NCBI GenBank assembly: GCA_014621425.1
Contig: JAANBB010000207.1
Span: 1-64,000 of the forward strand
Direction: 5' to 3'
From: Cylindrodendrum hubeiense
Lineage: Eukaryota; Ascomycota; Sordariomycetes; Hypocreales; Nectriaceae
Length of the DNA stretch: 64,000 bases
The notes under the pieces were generated by a model. The model was not told where the DNA came from. It was given only the letters and a program-made list of their open reading frames with translations, and made no database searches. Positions 1 through 12,402 of the stretch are shown here, piece after piece. Position numbers and translations under genes: made by a program. Each line of letters begins with the position of its first letter. Positions within the stretch are counted from its first letter, which is position 1.

Positions 1-3000
1 CTCCAGCATTCAGCCTCCAGACCCAGACCCTGCGACCTCATGCTGCTCCTTGTTCCGTTGACACGGGGTGTGCAAGGTCAATCTAACCTCAATTGCCTCA
101 TCGATGCCAACCGGCAATCTCGTTGGCAATGGCGGAGGTGACTCAGCACAAGGGTGAGGGACTTCCCCACGCTCTCCCCGAGTTGACAGCCGTCTTGTTG
201 TTGGTTGCGATGTCTTACAGAAACAACTAATTCTTACACGACTAGTCCCTCAACCAAACATCCCAAGCCAACGTCTTGTCCGAAGCCCCAGCAGCCAGTC
301 CAGTTAAGACTCGCTCGCGAATGAGCGGAGCTTGACACTGTCCATGTTCCATTTCCGCCCCCCCAGTGCATAACGGCTTCGTCTCCAAGAAACGATGAGG
401 GGTGAAACACCAACCACAAGCCGTGATGGTGCATCCCTTACAGGCAGCCTGGCACCCATCGCGCCCCCACTGGCGATCGACGGCAGCTGCAGCGTCAGCG
501 ATGCCAGCAATGCCAGCGACGATTGACAAATGTGAATTCGTCGAGTTCCCACGTAAAAGAAACCCTTGTCAACAATCTTACCAAGCGTTATCCGACTCGG
601 TCGCCCCGTCGTCCGAAGACCATCCAGAACGTTTGAGGCGGCCGATCGGCGTTTGGCTGCCAGCTGTTTTGGCGAGACCATGTCCGTCGCTTTCGGCCAA
701 CTCACTTCCGCGCCCAGCCCCAAATACCCCGATAGAGACCCATGGGTCACCGCTTCGTTGACCCTGAAGGGAATTTTTTTCCCTCTCGTTTCGCTCCGCC
801 CTTCCATGCGTCATCTCGGCATTTACCATCATGTTGGCAAAACTGGTCCCTTGCTATCGACATGGTTCCCCCGAAAGCTCGCGTCTCTAGTTAGGGATGT
901 GTTCCCTGTCCGCCGCTGCCGATGCAGCTTGCAAGCGTTGGCCGTGTATCACCTGACCTTGGCGCCCACATGGTGGCATCAATTCGCATGCCACTGGGCA
1001 GATCTTCATTCAACTTTCCCCATGCCCTCAACTAGGGTCAAAGTCGGAGGTGGACCGCCATATGATGCATTGCCGTACCGTACGGATCTACCGAGACACC
1101 ATTAGATGTTGCTTTTACGAGCCGCCTCTAACCCTGTTGGTCCATTTCTATCCATCCTAGCCTGGCTGATGCAACTGGCTGTCCAACTTGTTGGTTACCC
1201 GACCCATTTATGTGAACTGAGGCCGCGAATTGTCCTCATCTTCAACGTCCGGCGGTGTACGATGTAACATTTGGACCTCCCGGGGCCGGAGTTGCAATAC
1301 CGATCTGGCGCCCCGCAGCCACACGACTCGCCGAAGGCCACCGAGTTAACACAAGTTGCTGGACTCGCCCCTTACTTTCCAACTATTATTTCAGGTAAAT
1401 ACATTGGAATACAACGGCGGCAAAGCTTTGTCCTGGAGCTACGGATAGCGCCCTTCTGGTTCTTGTCGATCCACGGGTCGCCCCGTAGTGACGGTTGAGT
1501 TTAAGAGCCAAATATAGCGCTAACAGCGAGAGCGGTTCGACGCACTCCGGTCCAAACACAAGCTTGCATTGACTCGAGGTAAAACATTATGGCGTAATGT
1601 TCTTACAATGTCAGTCCTGCACAGCGCTTGTTTTAGCTTGTCTGGCGATAGGGGCTGGGGCCTCAAGATGCTAATTGCCCGAAGCTGATAGTGGCTGCTG
1701 TGTGCAAGACAAGAGACATCGTGTGTGACCTCTTAAGGACTAACAAACCCTGCCCTATCACATACGCATGATCGGGGTTTCCCCGTCATGCAATGTCTAG
1801 ATATCATCCTGAGACCCGCCTTGCAGGACCACGCAGCCGTTACAGCCGCAGCAGTAGCATGAGAATATCGCACAGACGAGAAACGAATGCGAACCCATGA
1901 TGGTGAACAAGTCATTTTCTGCCTCCGCATTCCGACTGGGCGCCTCCTTGTGCCATCTCCCGAGACCTATCCCCGAAACACCCCTGTTGCCGATGAGCTG
2001 TTGGTGGCTTCCATCATGTGGGCTGGGCACGACGCACGACGCACGACAGCCACACTATGTACAGCAGGTACATTCACTTGCAAGGTGACAGCTGCGTCGC
2101 CAAGGAGCAAGGCATTTGACATTTGACATCTCGCCTCCCCATGCCGATACCGACGGCAACATCTCCGGTCGGACATACTTCGTACGTATTCGTACACCTA
2201 ATCTATGCTCCCGTACGTTTTCGTGTCATCAGTTCCGTATCGTCAATCCCTGTTGCCTACCAGCAAACGAAGAGCGAGGGTTCCTGTTCCACATCTCGAT
2301 GCTGTCTCCTGACCCCTTCGAGCGTCGGTACTCGGTCATCAGTATGATCTACCTAGAAGGCGACTACCTTTCCCCTTACATCTCCTAGTAGTATCAATTA
2401 CCAACAAATCACGGCTATCACATTCTTGGCTTCTCCACGAAGCAAACTCAGCACAAGCAGGAGGTGTTGATTTTCCAACAAAAGCCAAATCGGTGGCGGC
2501 ATGCTTTTCAGATCGATCACCGACAGATGACAGCTTACCCACCTCGCCGATCCACGTCCCAGTGGAGCTCGCCAGACTCGGGTCTTTTCACTCTTCGGGG
2601 ACTGGCGGACTCAGGAGCCTCCGCTTAGGTATCCAACCCGCCCCTGCATGTATGTAATCATGGCTAGAGGTGTGACGCAGGACGGATCCGTGTGCCACAT
2701 GGCTTCGTGTGCGAGGTAAACCTGATTTGACTGACGGCTTCTGTCGCATCCTAACAAGGCCCATTCGGCCTCTTGTGCGTTTGAACAGGGCTAGGATTAC
2801 CCTGAAACTTCCATATCCCTCGTCCCCGCACTTCCATGTTGGGATACTAGACCTCGTAACGGAAAATAGGAGCCACTTGGAATGGACAGCATTTGGAGAC
2901 AGCCGCACGGCCTTTACTATGAGGACACTCCGCCTCAACATGTATGTAAGGTTTATCCGTGTGCATGGCCTGAAATATGAGTCCAATGCTACGTCGGGGA

Positions 3001-6000
3001 CCATGCGTTACTTGATGATGCACTGTTGTTTTCATCATAGGGCTGAAGAAGCAGAGTCTTGAGGTTCTAGACCTTTGTGGAAGGGGGCACTGGCTTCGTT
3101 ACCCATGCCATGTGGATTCTCGGTGAACCGTAGCATTATCAAAGTCTTTTGGAGTCAGTACTCCTGTTATGTCGAAAACTATAACAAACGAAATATCACT
3201 GAGCTGCATCGCACATGCACAGTTCGTTTGCCAACGGTCAGGAGACATTCTCTCAAACAACACGCATGTTGGAAGTCAAGGGGCTCAAGAAATGATAATG
3301 ACTTTCTGCCGTACTCACCCTATCTGTCTGTGATCCGTGCTTAACCGCTTGCCACAGGCCTGCCAGGGAACGGGAAAATAATGGATGGATTTGGCCCGGC
3401 GCAGCGTGTTCAACAGGGATATCGGCCGCGGAAGCGGAAGAGGCGAGAATCCCCGTTCCCTCTCAACGCTGCTCTCGCAAGTCAGCAAAGAGGCCAGGCC
3501 ATCCTAGAGAGCCCGGAACTCTCACAGGGCGAAAAAAAAGCGTCACATCACAGGTGACGGCAGGGCAATTTGCCAGCCGCTCACCGGATGTGCTGTGCCT
3601 TGCTCGACAGTAGTTGGCGTCAAACAGCCACGAAAACCACGCCGTCGACGACGCTCGGTCTGTTACCCGGCCCCAGTGACAGATGCCGTGTTCTTCTAGA
3701 CCGCTCCGGGCAAAGGCCGCTCCACCCGGATCGAGCACGTCTATTACCCGCCGATGGACATGGCGTGCTTCGCTCGAACTAGACCGCGGGGCCTGGCAAG
3801 TCTCTTGTTCGCCGTGTGCCAAGGGTTTGAAACCCTCGTCACCATGTTTGGCCGATGAAATGGATGGATGGATGCTAGGCCCGGAGCTTTCGACGGAGGG
3901 AGAGACAATCTCCATCGCCAACCACCCCGGACAGCAGCAGCAGGCAAGAATCCAATGGCCTCGGCCAAGATGGGATATGCTAGGGAGGCTCAATTTACCG
4001 AGCCGCCACATTTTTTGGCTGGTTGGTTGGGCTGAAATGAGTGACGATCAGTTATTCAACAAGCTGCCTATAATGACTGCTCCAATCGTCGGCTATGCGG
4101 GGGCAGCAATTCCGCGGCGCCAGGTCCTGACTCTTGCACGGAAACACCCGAAAAGTCTCCATCGCGAGGGTCCTAGATTAGCTGACGTTACGCACGTGTT
4201 GGCTGGTGTTCCTCTTCCGATCGGCTCATCTTGGCAGGCTACTTACTGTACCTACATCATGTCGTTAAGCGCCCCGCCATTTCGTCGCGACCTGCCATAA
4301 CCTCGTTCGGCCAAGCTCAGGTCTCCAGCGTCCGCCCGTGCTTCCATTTACTATGCACACCCTCCACGCGACAGCGAGAGGAACGGGGGGGGAGGGGGGG
4401 GGGGATCCTATATCAAACCCTAGCCGGCTATATCAGACGAAAGGTTGTAGCAGCCCAGAAGAATTCCAAATTTGCCGGACCTCGGGTTTCATATGCTGCC
4501 ATGCATTTGACGGGGCCTTGCCCGCCGTGGGCTCCAAATCCCGTCAGGCCCGGGGGCCCGGAGGACCGAAGGCCGGCACGGTGAACCGAGCAGCACAAGA
4601 TAATCGGGGGACCAGGAGGTGGAACACAGGAGGACGGCCGTTGGCATGCCTCGCCGGTGAATCATTGACACATAGTCCATGGCGCTCTGTCTTTTACTCC
4701 AAGCCACGAGTCGCACTCGCAATCGCAACCGCAAAACGCACCGCCGCACGGATCTGAGCAACGTCCTGGTCCCCAGCCTCTCCCGCTCCGGAGAGGGGCA
4801 GCTCACAGAGTGGAGGAGCGGAGCAGGGATATCAGCCGCGTGCATCTGCACCATAACCGAAGCGGAATTAGGATCAGAAGGGGATCATGTACGGAAGGCG
4901 AACGAGCCCTGGCCAAAGTCTAAGCCCGTGACGCGGGCCAACAAGCACGAGGGAGGGAAGAAACGAAGGAGTGGCCTGGTCAGCAGAGCAGAGGGCAGAC
5001 CTGTGACGCGCCGTCACTGCTCGCTGTTCCGCATTGAGGCCTTGTCCGCCGGGGAGTCGATGGTCGATGGCCGATGGCCGATGGTCGATGAGGCCCGAGG
5101 GAGCCAAGGACGTGAAGCACGGCAATGGCGTCGGCGACGGAGCGAGGGAAGCCGACGGGACCAGCTGCGGAACCGTGCCGCCTAGTCCGTCTGGAATCCC
5201 GGGGTAAGCGATGCGGAAGAAGGTATCTCTTCGTGTCCAACTCGAGCTGCGTGCGTGCGTGGAAGCAGTTCCGTCGCAGAGTTGCAGACGTCTCACCGTG
5301 GATGGTGGTTCCTACAGTACGTACAGATAGCATCTCTGCACCTTGATTCCTTGAAGCCCTCCTCCGCTCTGCCGCAGCCTCGCTCCGCCCGTGGACCCTT
5401 GCTGCCTTTTCCCGCTCCCTCCACCCCCGTGTCGACTAGAAAGAAATCACGGACGCAGCCCGGGCGTCAGCTCGGACTATAGTTGGGTGCATATACGCAG
5501 TCGTCGGCTTGTCACCGCCGTCCGTCGAGTCTCCGTCGAGAGACCGGCGTCATCGACGCTGCATGTCTCGCGGTTGCGAGGTACGCCCATGGGCTCCGCA
5601 AACCTAATCCCAACGCGTGCCAGTGTGCTTCGCCTTCCAATGCTTCCACGCCTTGGCGAACTCCATCCAGGGGGGGTCCCGTCATCCATGCGCACACAAA
5701 AACATGCCACGAGTAGAAACCGCCGGACCTGGAGAGATGCGCCTCTGCGCGGAGCGTCGTCTCTGCATTCTGCCCAGTACGTAAGGGCTTTGTCAAGCTG
5801 TCTCGCACTGACTCGTCCCGTCTAAGTGAGTGGTGCGCACCGCCCGTCTTGCGTTGCTAACCTGCCAACCTGCCAACCTGCTACTCCGTACGCACGGCAG
5901 AGTGGGTACGGTGACATCTCATGACACCTCGGCGGCTGGCTTGATCGGCAGGCTTGATCGGCCGCCGTTGTGACAAATTGTCATGGGCTGCGATCGAGCA

Positions 6001-6400
6001 CCGTGGCCCCTCTGGCGGTGGGGGCTCCCGTCCGTCCCGTGATGGGGACGGTCCTTGGCCCGGTGGAGCAGACAAGACGACGGACGCATTCTGGATGGCT
6101 GTAAGCACGTAGGCACGTAGGCGCTCGTCTCGGTTACAGGACAGGACGGGCGGCGGGCGATCACTGGGCAATGCCATGCATGACGGGCTGCCGTGTCATG
6201 CAGCCCGGCCAATGGCTTGGGCCGGCTGTGATGGCAGGATGATGGCAGGGTGATAGTCGGTGGAGGGATCTGGAACTCGCCGGCAGTTTAAGCTGCCGAC
6301 TTTTGTCGCAGATGTGTGAGGCTGGCGTTGGGCTGGCGGAGCCCAATGGTGACTGAGGACGGCTCGGAGATTTGTTGGGAGGAGATTGTTCAATGCCTTA
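1..6400. other. Intergenic, GC-rich, no supported gene
   Basis: I read both strands here and found no protein I recognise. Open frames of 100-205 codons exist (for example 304-807 - and 3683-4300 +), but their compositions are rich in Arg, Pro, Ser and Cys, they lack domain-like hydrophobic spacing, and no intron signals join them into a plausible gene. The stretch holds simple-sequence features only: a G8-A-G11 run at 4385-4404 and an 8-bp period repeat (GATGGTC/GATGGCC) near 5058-5092. It may contain promoters of genes left of the window, or noncoding RNAs that cannot be seen from sequence alone. Confidence 0.5.
4385..4404 (+). repeat. Poly-G tract (G8-A-G11)
   Basis: Nineteen guanines interrupted by a single A. 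Such a run can fold as a G-quadruplex and is also a place where sequencing consensus lengths are unreliable. Shorter G runs occur at 28822-28830 (G9) and 47427-47436 (G10). Confidence 0.8.
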
Positions 6401-7689
6401 TGACGATTGATTTGCTGAGGAGAAACGCCGTTTCATTTGCCGATTGGTGATGGCCATGTCCAATAATCTGATGATACGGTTATGTGAGATCTTCTCGACT
6501 CCACAAGCCTGTCAGAGGTGGAAAGACGGCATGTAAAACAATCAGTAGCATAGCCCAAACATGCATGCTACTATCCTGAGGAAAATATGGTTATCTCAAA
6601 GCGTTCTCGGAGCCTTCGGAGTTGTTCGTAGCTGAGATGGTCCATTGAGGCTCACACATCCCAGCTGAAGGCACCCGGGCCGGGTCTAATCTTCTCGGTT
6701 TACCACAATCAACGCCATGCAGCACCAGAAGCATCATGTAGCCTGGCCGTGATTCCTTATATCGAGTTAGAGAACCTGCCGTTTGTAGATATTGCTCTTG
6801 GTTCGTTAAGTCGAAAAACAAGTGAGCGACTAAGCCCAACTCATGGCGACATAGCCAAAACAGGACTTCCAGTCCACAATGTAAATGCAAATCGAGATCT
6901 AGGATTAGTTTTGACTATACTACTTTATGTCCATTCGGTTTCCCGAGTTCCATCACAGAATATCCCGAGGTTGGAACTAGTTGGCTGACTGCCCAGATTT
7001 TCCGAGAGCATGTATATCATGATCTAGAGGAATGCCATCTCCTCACAACTAATGAGATGCTCTGGGAGATATCGGTTCTGCGTTTGATGAAGGTAATAGA
7101 TAACTTCCTCGTTTGTGTGAAAGTAAGCAGGGAGCTTCGAGGGAAGACTGGAAACACAGCAAGATATTCGGAACAAACTCGCTGCCGTCCTAATATAAGC
7201 ATCTTAGAGATACATGTAGTCTCAGAGCATTGCCTAACATGAGAATACACGAATCAACCAGCCTCGGGCTTATCGCCTATTGTATTATGATGTTCCTTAT
7301 AGTGAATAACTACAGCTACCCTGTAGCGGCGTTTGCAAATTGCCTCCCCTCAAAATATACGAAGAACCGCTCATCATAACATTAATCTTTCTTTGGTTAT
7401 ATGCTTCCTTCACAAAAATGCCATTGTATCTAAGGTCTGAAGAAACATCGAGGGGGGTCAAGCGTACGTGGACAGTACCGTCTCTCGAATCCTCCAAGTG
7501 ACGTCAACTGAAAAACCAATCCTTGCCAATAAACATTCTCGTGGTGTAGCCACAAACCTATTAGTGATCATCGGTGTCCCCCACTCCTCTACTATCCATA
7601 GCCAAGGTGCATAGCTTCTTCAAATCCTCGTCATTGATTGCACTCAGTCTCTGAAGCTTCCATGTCTAGTTCCAAGACACAGACTCAAC

Positions 7690-8157
7690 TCAGGGATCCC
7701 GCAACGTAACCCTAGATATTCCATTGATGACGCCAAGCCCTAAAATAAAGTCCCAGCATGCTAATCCCCCGGTTTTAGGGGCTTGGTGACATAGTAAACA
7801 GAAAGGTGATGCAGAATGGTCGCCATTGTCCTGTATCAAACTTATGGGTGTCACGAATGTCCAATCAAAGCTCAACAATTGTCGGAGCTCCTGAGTTTCG
7901 TACCAATTCCACAGTTTCAACGAATGTATACAGGGATTGTCAGAACAGTTTTCTTGAAATCTTACACGGGAGCCATCTTTGCAGATTGGACAAGACACGG
8001 ACATTAGTCCTGCTAATTCTTCAACTAGGTACGCTGTTCTTGACAAGATATCTCCAACGGGTGTTAGAGTTCTTTTCTTTACAGTATTGCAATCAGGAGT
8101 TGTTTGAATGAGCATCGAAAGTCTAAATATTAGAGGAATGGTGCCTCTAACCTGCAA
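7690..8157 (-). CDS. Hypothetical ORF, unrecognised
   Basis: An open frame of 155 codons; the first ATG lies at 8115, giving about 141 residues, because the upstream end begins without ATG. The product has a paired-Cys motif CPICKDG near the middle and a second Cys cluster CLLCHQ near the C-terminus, a spacing that could bind zinc, but I do not recognise a family. It sits in an AT-richer block beside other short broken frames on the same strand, so it may be an exon or a remnant of a larger gene. No signal peptide or membrane helix is evident. Function unknown. Confidence 0.3.
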   Translation of the reverse strand: MQVRGTIPLIFRLSMLIQTTPDCNTVKKRTLTPVGDILSRTAYLVEELAGLMSVSCPICKDGSRVRFQENCSDNPCIHSLKLWNWYETQELRQLLSFDWTFVTPISLIQDNGDHSASPFCLLCHQAPKTGGLACWDFILGLGVINGISRVTLRDP

Positions 8158-8215
8158 TTAGGACGAGACTTTCGAGGGCAGATCCCAGGCTTAGGATAAC
8201 TACAGTTGTTGGTTC

Positions 8216-8455
8216 TCAGTCGTGTTCCTTGTGGGCCTGACATACAGAGATATGCATCCGCTGGTGGTTTTGCATTCCATAGATCAACTTTTCTTGCACC
8301 TGACTGATGGAGCCATCCACATTCTCAAGAACAGTGTAACTGGAGACTTTGAACTTAGCCCAATTCATGTCTTGGAGACGTTTAGCCAGAACGACGCCAT
8401 TTTTGCGCCTAGTCACCTCACTCAAATACTCGCGCCAAATAGAGAATCTTATTCA
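8216..8455 (-). pseudogene. Short orphan frame downstream of the flavoprotein gene
   Basis: About 75 codons are open from just after the stop of the flavoprotein gene to 8216. There is no ATG at its 5' end. The product is basic at its start (EVTRRKNGVVLAKRLQD) and then ordinary in composition, which looks more like coding sequence than noise. It could be a leftover exon of a gene disrupted in this block, together with the 7690-8157 frame. Not recognised. Confidence 0.2.
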
Positions 8456-8458
8456 TGA

Positions 8459-9265
8459 TCAAGGCCAAACCTCAGTGGTTACCCATGAGTTCTCAACCAA
8501 CTTATGGTTCCACCTCTGCGCAATCTCCGGATTCGATAGATCCACCTGATCCACCTCCTCCGGTACAATTACTACCACACGAAAATTGTCCCTCGCTATC
8601 TCATCATGTAGATCCTCCACCGTGTGTCCCAGTCCCAATCCCGGTGCCGGTTCCTCACTTAATGGCGCCCCTGGGGGAGGATTTCGGAATGATCCTCGCA
8701 TCCCAGGACTCAGGTTACCGAAATGCGCCGTCAACTCACGTTCCCAGTTCCAATCAGCGGCGTCATCACCACCAGTGAGGCGCATATAGCGCTTGATGGC
8801 TGTCTTGACCGGCTCCGCAGCCGCGGAATCGATGTCCGGGCCAAGAACGTAGGCGTGTCCACGTATGCGCCACTGGGTGCGGGACGGGGCGGCCCAGAAC
8901 ACGGCCTCGACAGGGCCACCACCACCAGTCTGAGGCGGAGATGAGGCCGCAGCTGAAGTGCCGGATTGGGAGAGCTCAGCTGTCTTTTGCATGCGGGCGT
9001 CGTTTGTGATCGTCAGGAGATCGCTCTCATAGACGGAGGGATTAAGTGGCGCTGGGTTCTTGGGGTTGGGGTCCAACGAGGCCCACAGGCCGCGGAAGAC
9101 GACAGTACGGGACCGTGGCGTGACCTTAGGTGGACTTCCTGCGGAGGAGGGAGGCTCATAATGCAGCGTGCTGAAGGAGCATGTAGGCAGGCCCATAGTT
9201 TGGATATGTTCGAGGAACAAGCCACGCCATGGCGCGGGGGACGTGCTGGGCTTTTCGGCTGCCAT
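8459..9265 (-). CDS. Pyridoxamine 5'-phosphate oxidase Alr4036-type FMN-binding protein
   Basis: Intronless 268-aa protein. The start chosen is the ATG at 9265 (MAAEKPSTSP), directly before the family's opening motif APWRGLF (residues 11-17); the frame is open further upstream, with another ATG at 9328, but that extension is not conserved-looking. Diagnostic blocks are TPRSRTVVFRGLW (about 49-61), SDLLTITNDARMQK (about 81-94) and the VEAVFWA...TQWRIRGHAYVLG core (about 118-141), all typical of the fungal and cyanobacterial Alr4036 branch of the split-barrel flavin-binding fold. A C-terminal FRVVVIVPEEVDQVDL block and the ending EVWP match the usual length of about 270 aa. The family is presumed to bind FMN in the cytosol; the substrate is not established, so PLP synthesis should not be assumed. 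No obvious partner gene is nearby. Confidence 0.85.
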   Translation of the reverse strand: MAAEKPSTSPAPWRGLFLEHIQTMGLPTCSFSTLHYEPPSSAGSPPKVTPRSRTVVFRGLWASLDPNPKNPAPLNPSVYESDLLTITNDARMQKTAELSQSGTSAAASSPPQTGGGGPVEAVFWAAPSRTQWRIRGHAYVLGPDIDSAAAEPVKTAIKRYMRLTGGDDAADWNWERELTAHFGNLSPGMRGSFRNPPPGAPLSEEPAPGLGLGHTVEDLHDEIARDNFRVVVIVPEEVDQVDLSNPEIAQRWNHKLVENSWVTTEVWP

Positions 9266-12200
9266 CGTGTGATGAAGGTGGCGAAGTATGAGCTGGGTGC
9301 GTTGTATGGAGATTGCGGAAGGTTTCATGGGTGTTACGAAGTGCAAGTTTGGATTCCAGGATGATGACTCTGGGATGTCTGTAGATGTAGTGGGCTTGGA
9401 TGACTTGGTTGATGGTGACGTTTGGCCCCACTTCTTAGACAACGAGCATGAGCTTAATCAGAGGGAAGCGCGACGAATGTAAGGTCTACGTTTTGTTGGG
9501 ATACTGGAAATGGCAACTTCTTCAATGAAGGCATCATCAGCATCATCATTAAGAAATAAGCTATTGAGGATCTGATAGTCGCACTCTATCACCAATACGC
9601 ATTCTGAATATTCACTCCCAGGTCCTTGGTGTGGCGGTTGGTGCTGACGTGGCTGACGGGGCGTTTTGAGGCGTTGATTTTAAACTTCATGTCCCCAGTC
9701 ACGTACGTCGTCAGCCCGAACCTGCATGACTCTTTATTGCATGCAATCAGGCCTGGCCAAAATGCGAAGCCACGTTCGTATTTTGATCTTCCCGACTCTA
9801 GCCTCTAGCGGTGAAGGTGAAACTCGGATCACTTTGCAAATAACAATCCTCCTTACCAGGTACGGTAGTGATGTCCGCTGGAGAGATCGATAGTCGTCGC
9901 CGCGAGGCCTTGCAAGGAATGGGCGCGCGCCTTGCTTGGCTTTCGTATCACTGGACTTGCCCATAGCCCTTACCCACGCCGGCCTCATCTCGTGCGACCG
10001 TCATTGGTCACGCTCCGAGCTCTGGGGCCTTGAGGGAAGCCGATGTGAGGCCCAGACCCGCGGGTTGGGCGAGGGCTAGCTTGAAAAGCGGGTAGCTCAT
10101 CAGGCTGGCTGGCTGACTACCGGAGAGGATCGCTGCAGAGGTAGATGTGAGATTAGATGGCGTCGTCGATGGATGGAAAAGAAGGACAAAAGCCACATTT
10201 ATTGGGTTTCGCTTGTCTATTATTGTCAGCACCAATGGTAATCCGGTGCATCAGAATGTCTCTCCTTCTCTCGTGCGAGCCTCGTCCCGGGCGGGCTCTC
10301 CGTGGCGAGCCGGAGAGTGTCTTGGATTCGAGGCGCCCCCCGTTTGACTCAGCATGGAACTAGCCCGAGATGTCTCGAGATCCAGGGGGGCTGTTGCCAC
10401 ATGGTGAGGCGAGTTTGAGTTTAGGTCTGGGGTCTGGGTCTGGATGATAATTGCCGTGACATCGTATCTCACGGAGAATTATTGTCGCTAAAGAGGGCTG
10501 CCATCGAGGGGAGCTATGTACCGAGGCACGGCGATGTCACCGATGTCGCTTACGTACCGAGCCCGAGCACCTCGGGGGATTGGATGGAAGGGGCTTAATG
10601 GGATTGTAGGGCTGGCTGTGCGATAAATAGATTCAATCGCTAGGACCAATGGCCTGACAGGCATCGGTCCAGACGGCGGCGCGACTGCTGGGAGTAAGGC
10701 TGAACGGATCGCCGGGATGTGATTCTCCGCAACATGGCGGTTTCACGATCAACCACCCAGGCACTGACATGACATGATTCCAGTGCTCTCGTGCCCTCGT
10801 GCCTTGTTCCCTCTTCCCTCTCTCAGGCGCTCAGCGCTCGTTTTGGTCGCCCCAAGGGCCATGTCTTTGCTGGCAAGCTGGCTAGTCTAGGCCGGGGCGG
10901 CGCCTCGGTGGAGCCCTCGGCCCAGCGAGGGCTTGCTCCAGGCCAGCCACGGGAGTGGTTTTTCCAAGGATGAAGAATGATGACATCCATTGGGAGTGGT
11001 TCGCCGGAGCCGGAGGCGGCACTTGCTGGATTCTGCACGTTGCACCCTCGTCATCCGCCCCCCGGGCTGGACATGGGAGGGGAGGCCTCTTTAGTAATCA
11101 ATCTCGGCCATCCCATTGTCCCGTTTTGTCGGTCGGACCTGATACGAAAATCGTGCTTTGAAAGCGCGACTGGGCGACGACGTGGGATAATCCCCGTAAA
11201 TATAGAGTGCAGGCTGGGGGAGAAATGACGATAGTCCGCGTACTCACGCAGCAGGGTGGTACAGGATTACCGTTGGAGTGGTTGGCTTGGCAGTGCGGCG
11301 GTGTCTTTTCGGGACGACCAAGACCCAGCGGCCCACCACAAGCCCACTACAAGGAGCGGCCGTAGCGCCCATCGCCCGCTACAAGAACCCACGGCAATGG
11401 TCCAAGCACAGGGATGGCCGGCGGTAGCTACGACGGGTGTGTGTGCCAGCGCCATGACGACGGCCGTGTGCCGTACCTAGCCAAGGAGGCCAGGGAGTTT
11501 GCAGAGTTGAGGTGTTTTCTGTTAATGGAAAATGGGAAATGGGGAATGGGAAATGTGTTTACGCCGTGTCCGCTGGCTACCTTACCTAGGTACCTACCTA
11601 CCTACCTACCTAGGTAAGGCAAGAGCTGATAGTGCTAGTACGTCGTAGTAGTAGACTGACTGACTTCCCTCCCATGCCTCTGGTTCCTACCCGACGCTAA
11701 TCGCGTTCAGTTCCGTTCGCCGCCCCGAGCTTCAAATGCCCTGAACCCGAATGCCGCTACGTATTCCGTAGGGAGGTACTAAACCCAAACGCTCGCTGGG
11801 CAGACTACTGTGCCACTGGGCTAGGTGCTGGGCCACTACCCACTGGACTGGGGAGGAATCCGCGCTCCGCCCCCGCCTTTTCGGGGTCCCCTTCTCAGTA
11901 AAGTTCCCACCCTTCCGTCTCCAATTCCCTTTTCTTTTCCGGGTTTCTTCACTGTTCAAGGTTGCCTTATTCCCACCTACTGCCCGTTGTCCTGCTTGGA
12001 GCCGTCCATGCTGTCGCTGGTGCAGAAATAACCTGTCATCTGTTACGCACCCTCTTTGCCTCCGGCCTCCGGCTTCTGTCCGTTCTCCCCGTTCTCCAGT
12101 GTCGGGTCTCCATCTTGGCCATCTCCGTCGTTATTCCCAGCGCCCAAAGCCGAAACAACCGATACGCCCGCGCGCCCCCCTTGTGCGTCCCCGTCAGTGT

Positions 12201-12402
12201 TCTGTCCCGCTCACTGCGCAGCGCAACACAGGTTATTCCCGGCTGGCGACACCACAGCAGCAGCAGTGCGGGTGTGCCCCAGAGCCCGAGCCTCAATTTG
12301 TTGGTTGAGCCATATCACGCCCCGGGATTACGCAGGAATTTGCTCGCCATCTCCTCGGGTCTGGAGACGGCGAGTGACGGCGGCTGAGCAAGCGACAACT
12401 CG
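9266..12402. other. Intergenic, shared upstream region of flavoprotein and zinc-cluster genes
   Basis: Three kilobases between divergently transcribed genes. No supported ORF. The right part from about 11,850 is pyrimidine-rich and probably forms promoter and 5' leader of the regulator at 12403. An inverted repeat with a (CCTA)n centre lies at 11582-11617. Confidence 0.6.
11582..11617. repeat. Inverted repeat with (CCTA)n centre
   Basis: Left arm TTACCTAGGTA (11582-11592) and right arm TACCTAGGTAA (11607-11617) are exact reverse complements and flank a CCTA microsatellite. It could form a hairpin with an 11-bp stem. The CCTA/TAGG unit recurs at 25.86-25.93 kb and 46.98-47.03 kb, so this is a common local simple repeat. 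Confidence 0.8.

Larger units (their letters stand above)
6400..8455. other. AT-richer block, possibly degraded accessory DNA
   Basis: Base composition drops visibly in GC compared with the flanks. Several short minus-strand frames (6591-6890, 7297-7497, 7690-8157, 8216-8425) read like fragments of protein-coding sequence but are broken by stops and do not connect through clear introns. The block abuts the 3' end of the flavoprotein gene at 8459. A decayed gene or transposon relic mutated by repeat-induced point mutation would look like this, but I see no transposase, reverse transcriptase or terminal repeats. Confidence 0.4.

Noticed and set aside
3463..4300. Overlapping frames of 182 (-) and 205 (+) codons
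   Set aside because: Both are rich in Arg, Pro, Cys and Trp with no recognisable motif and no supporting splice structure.
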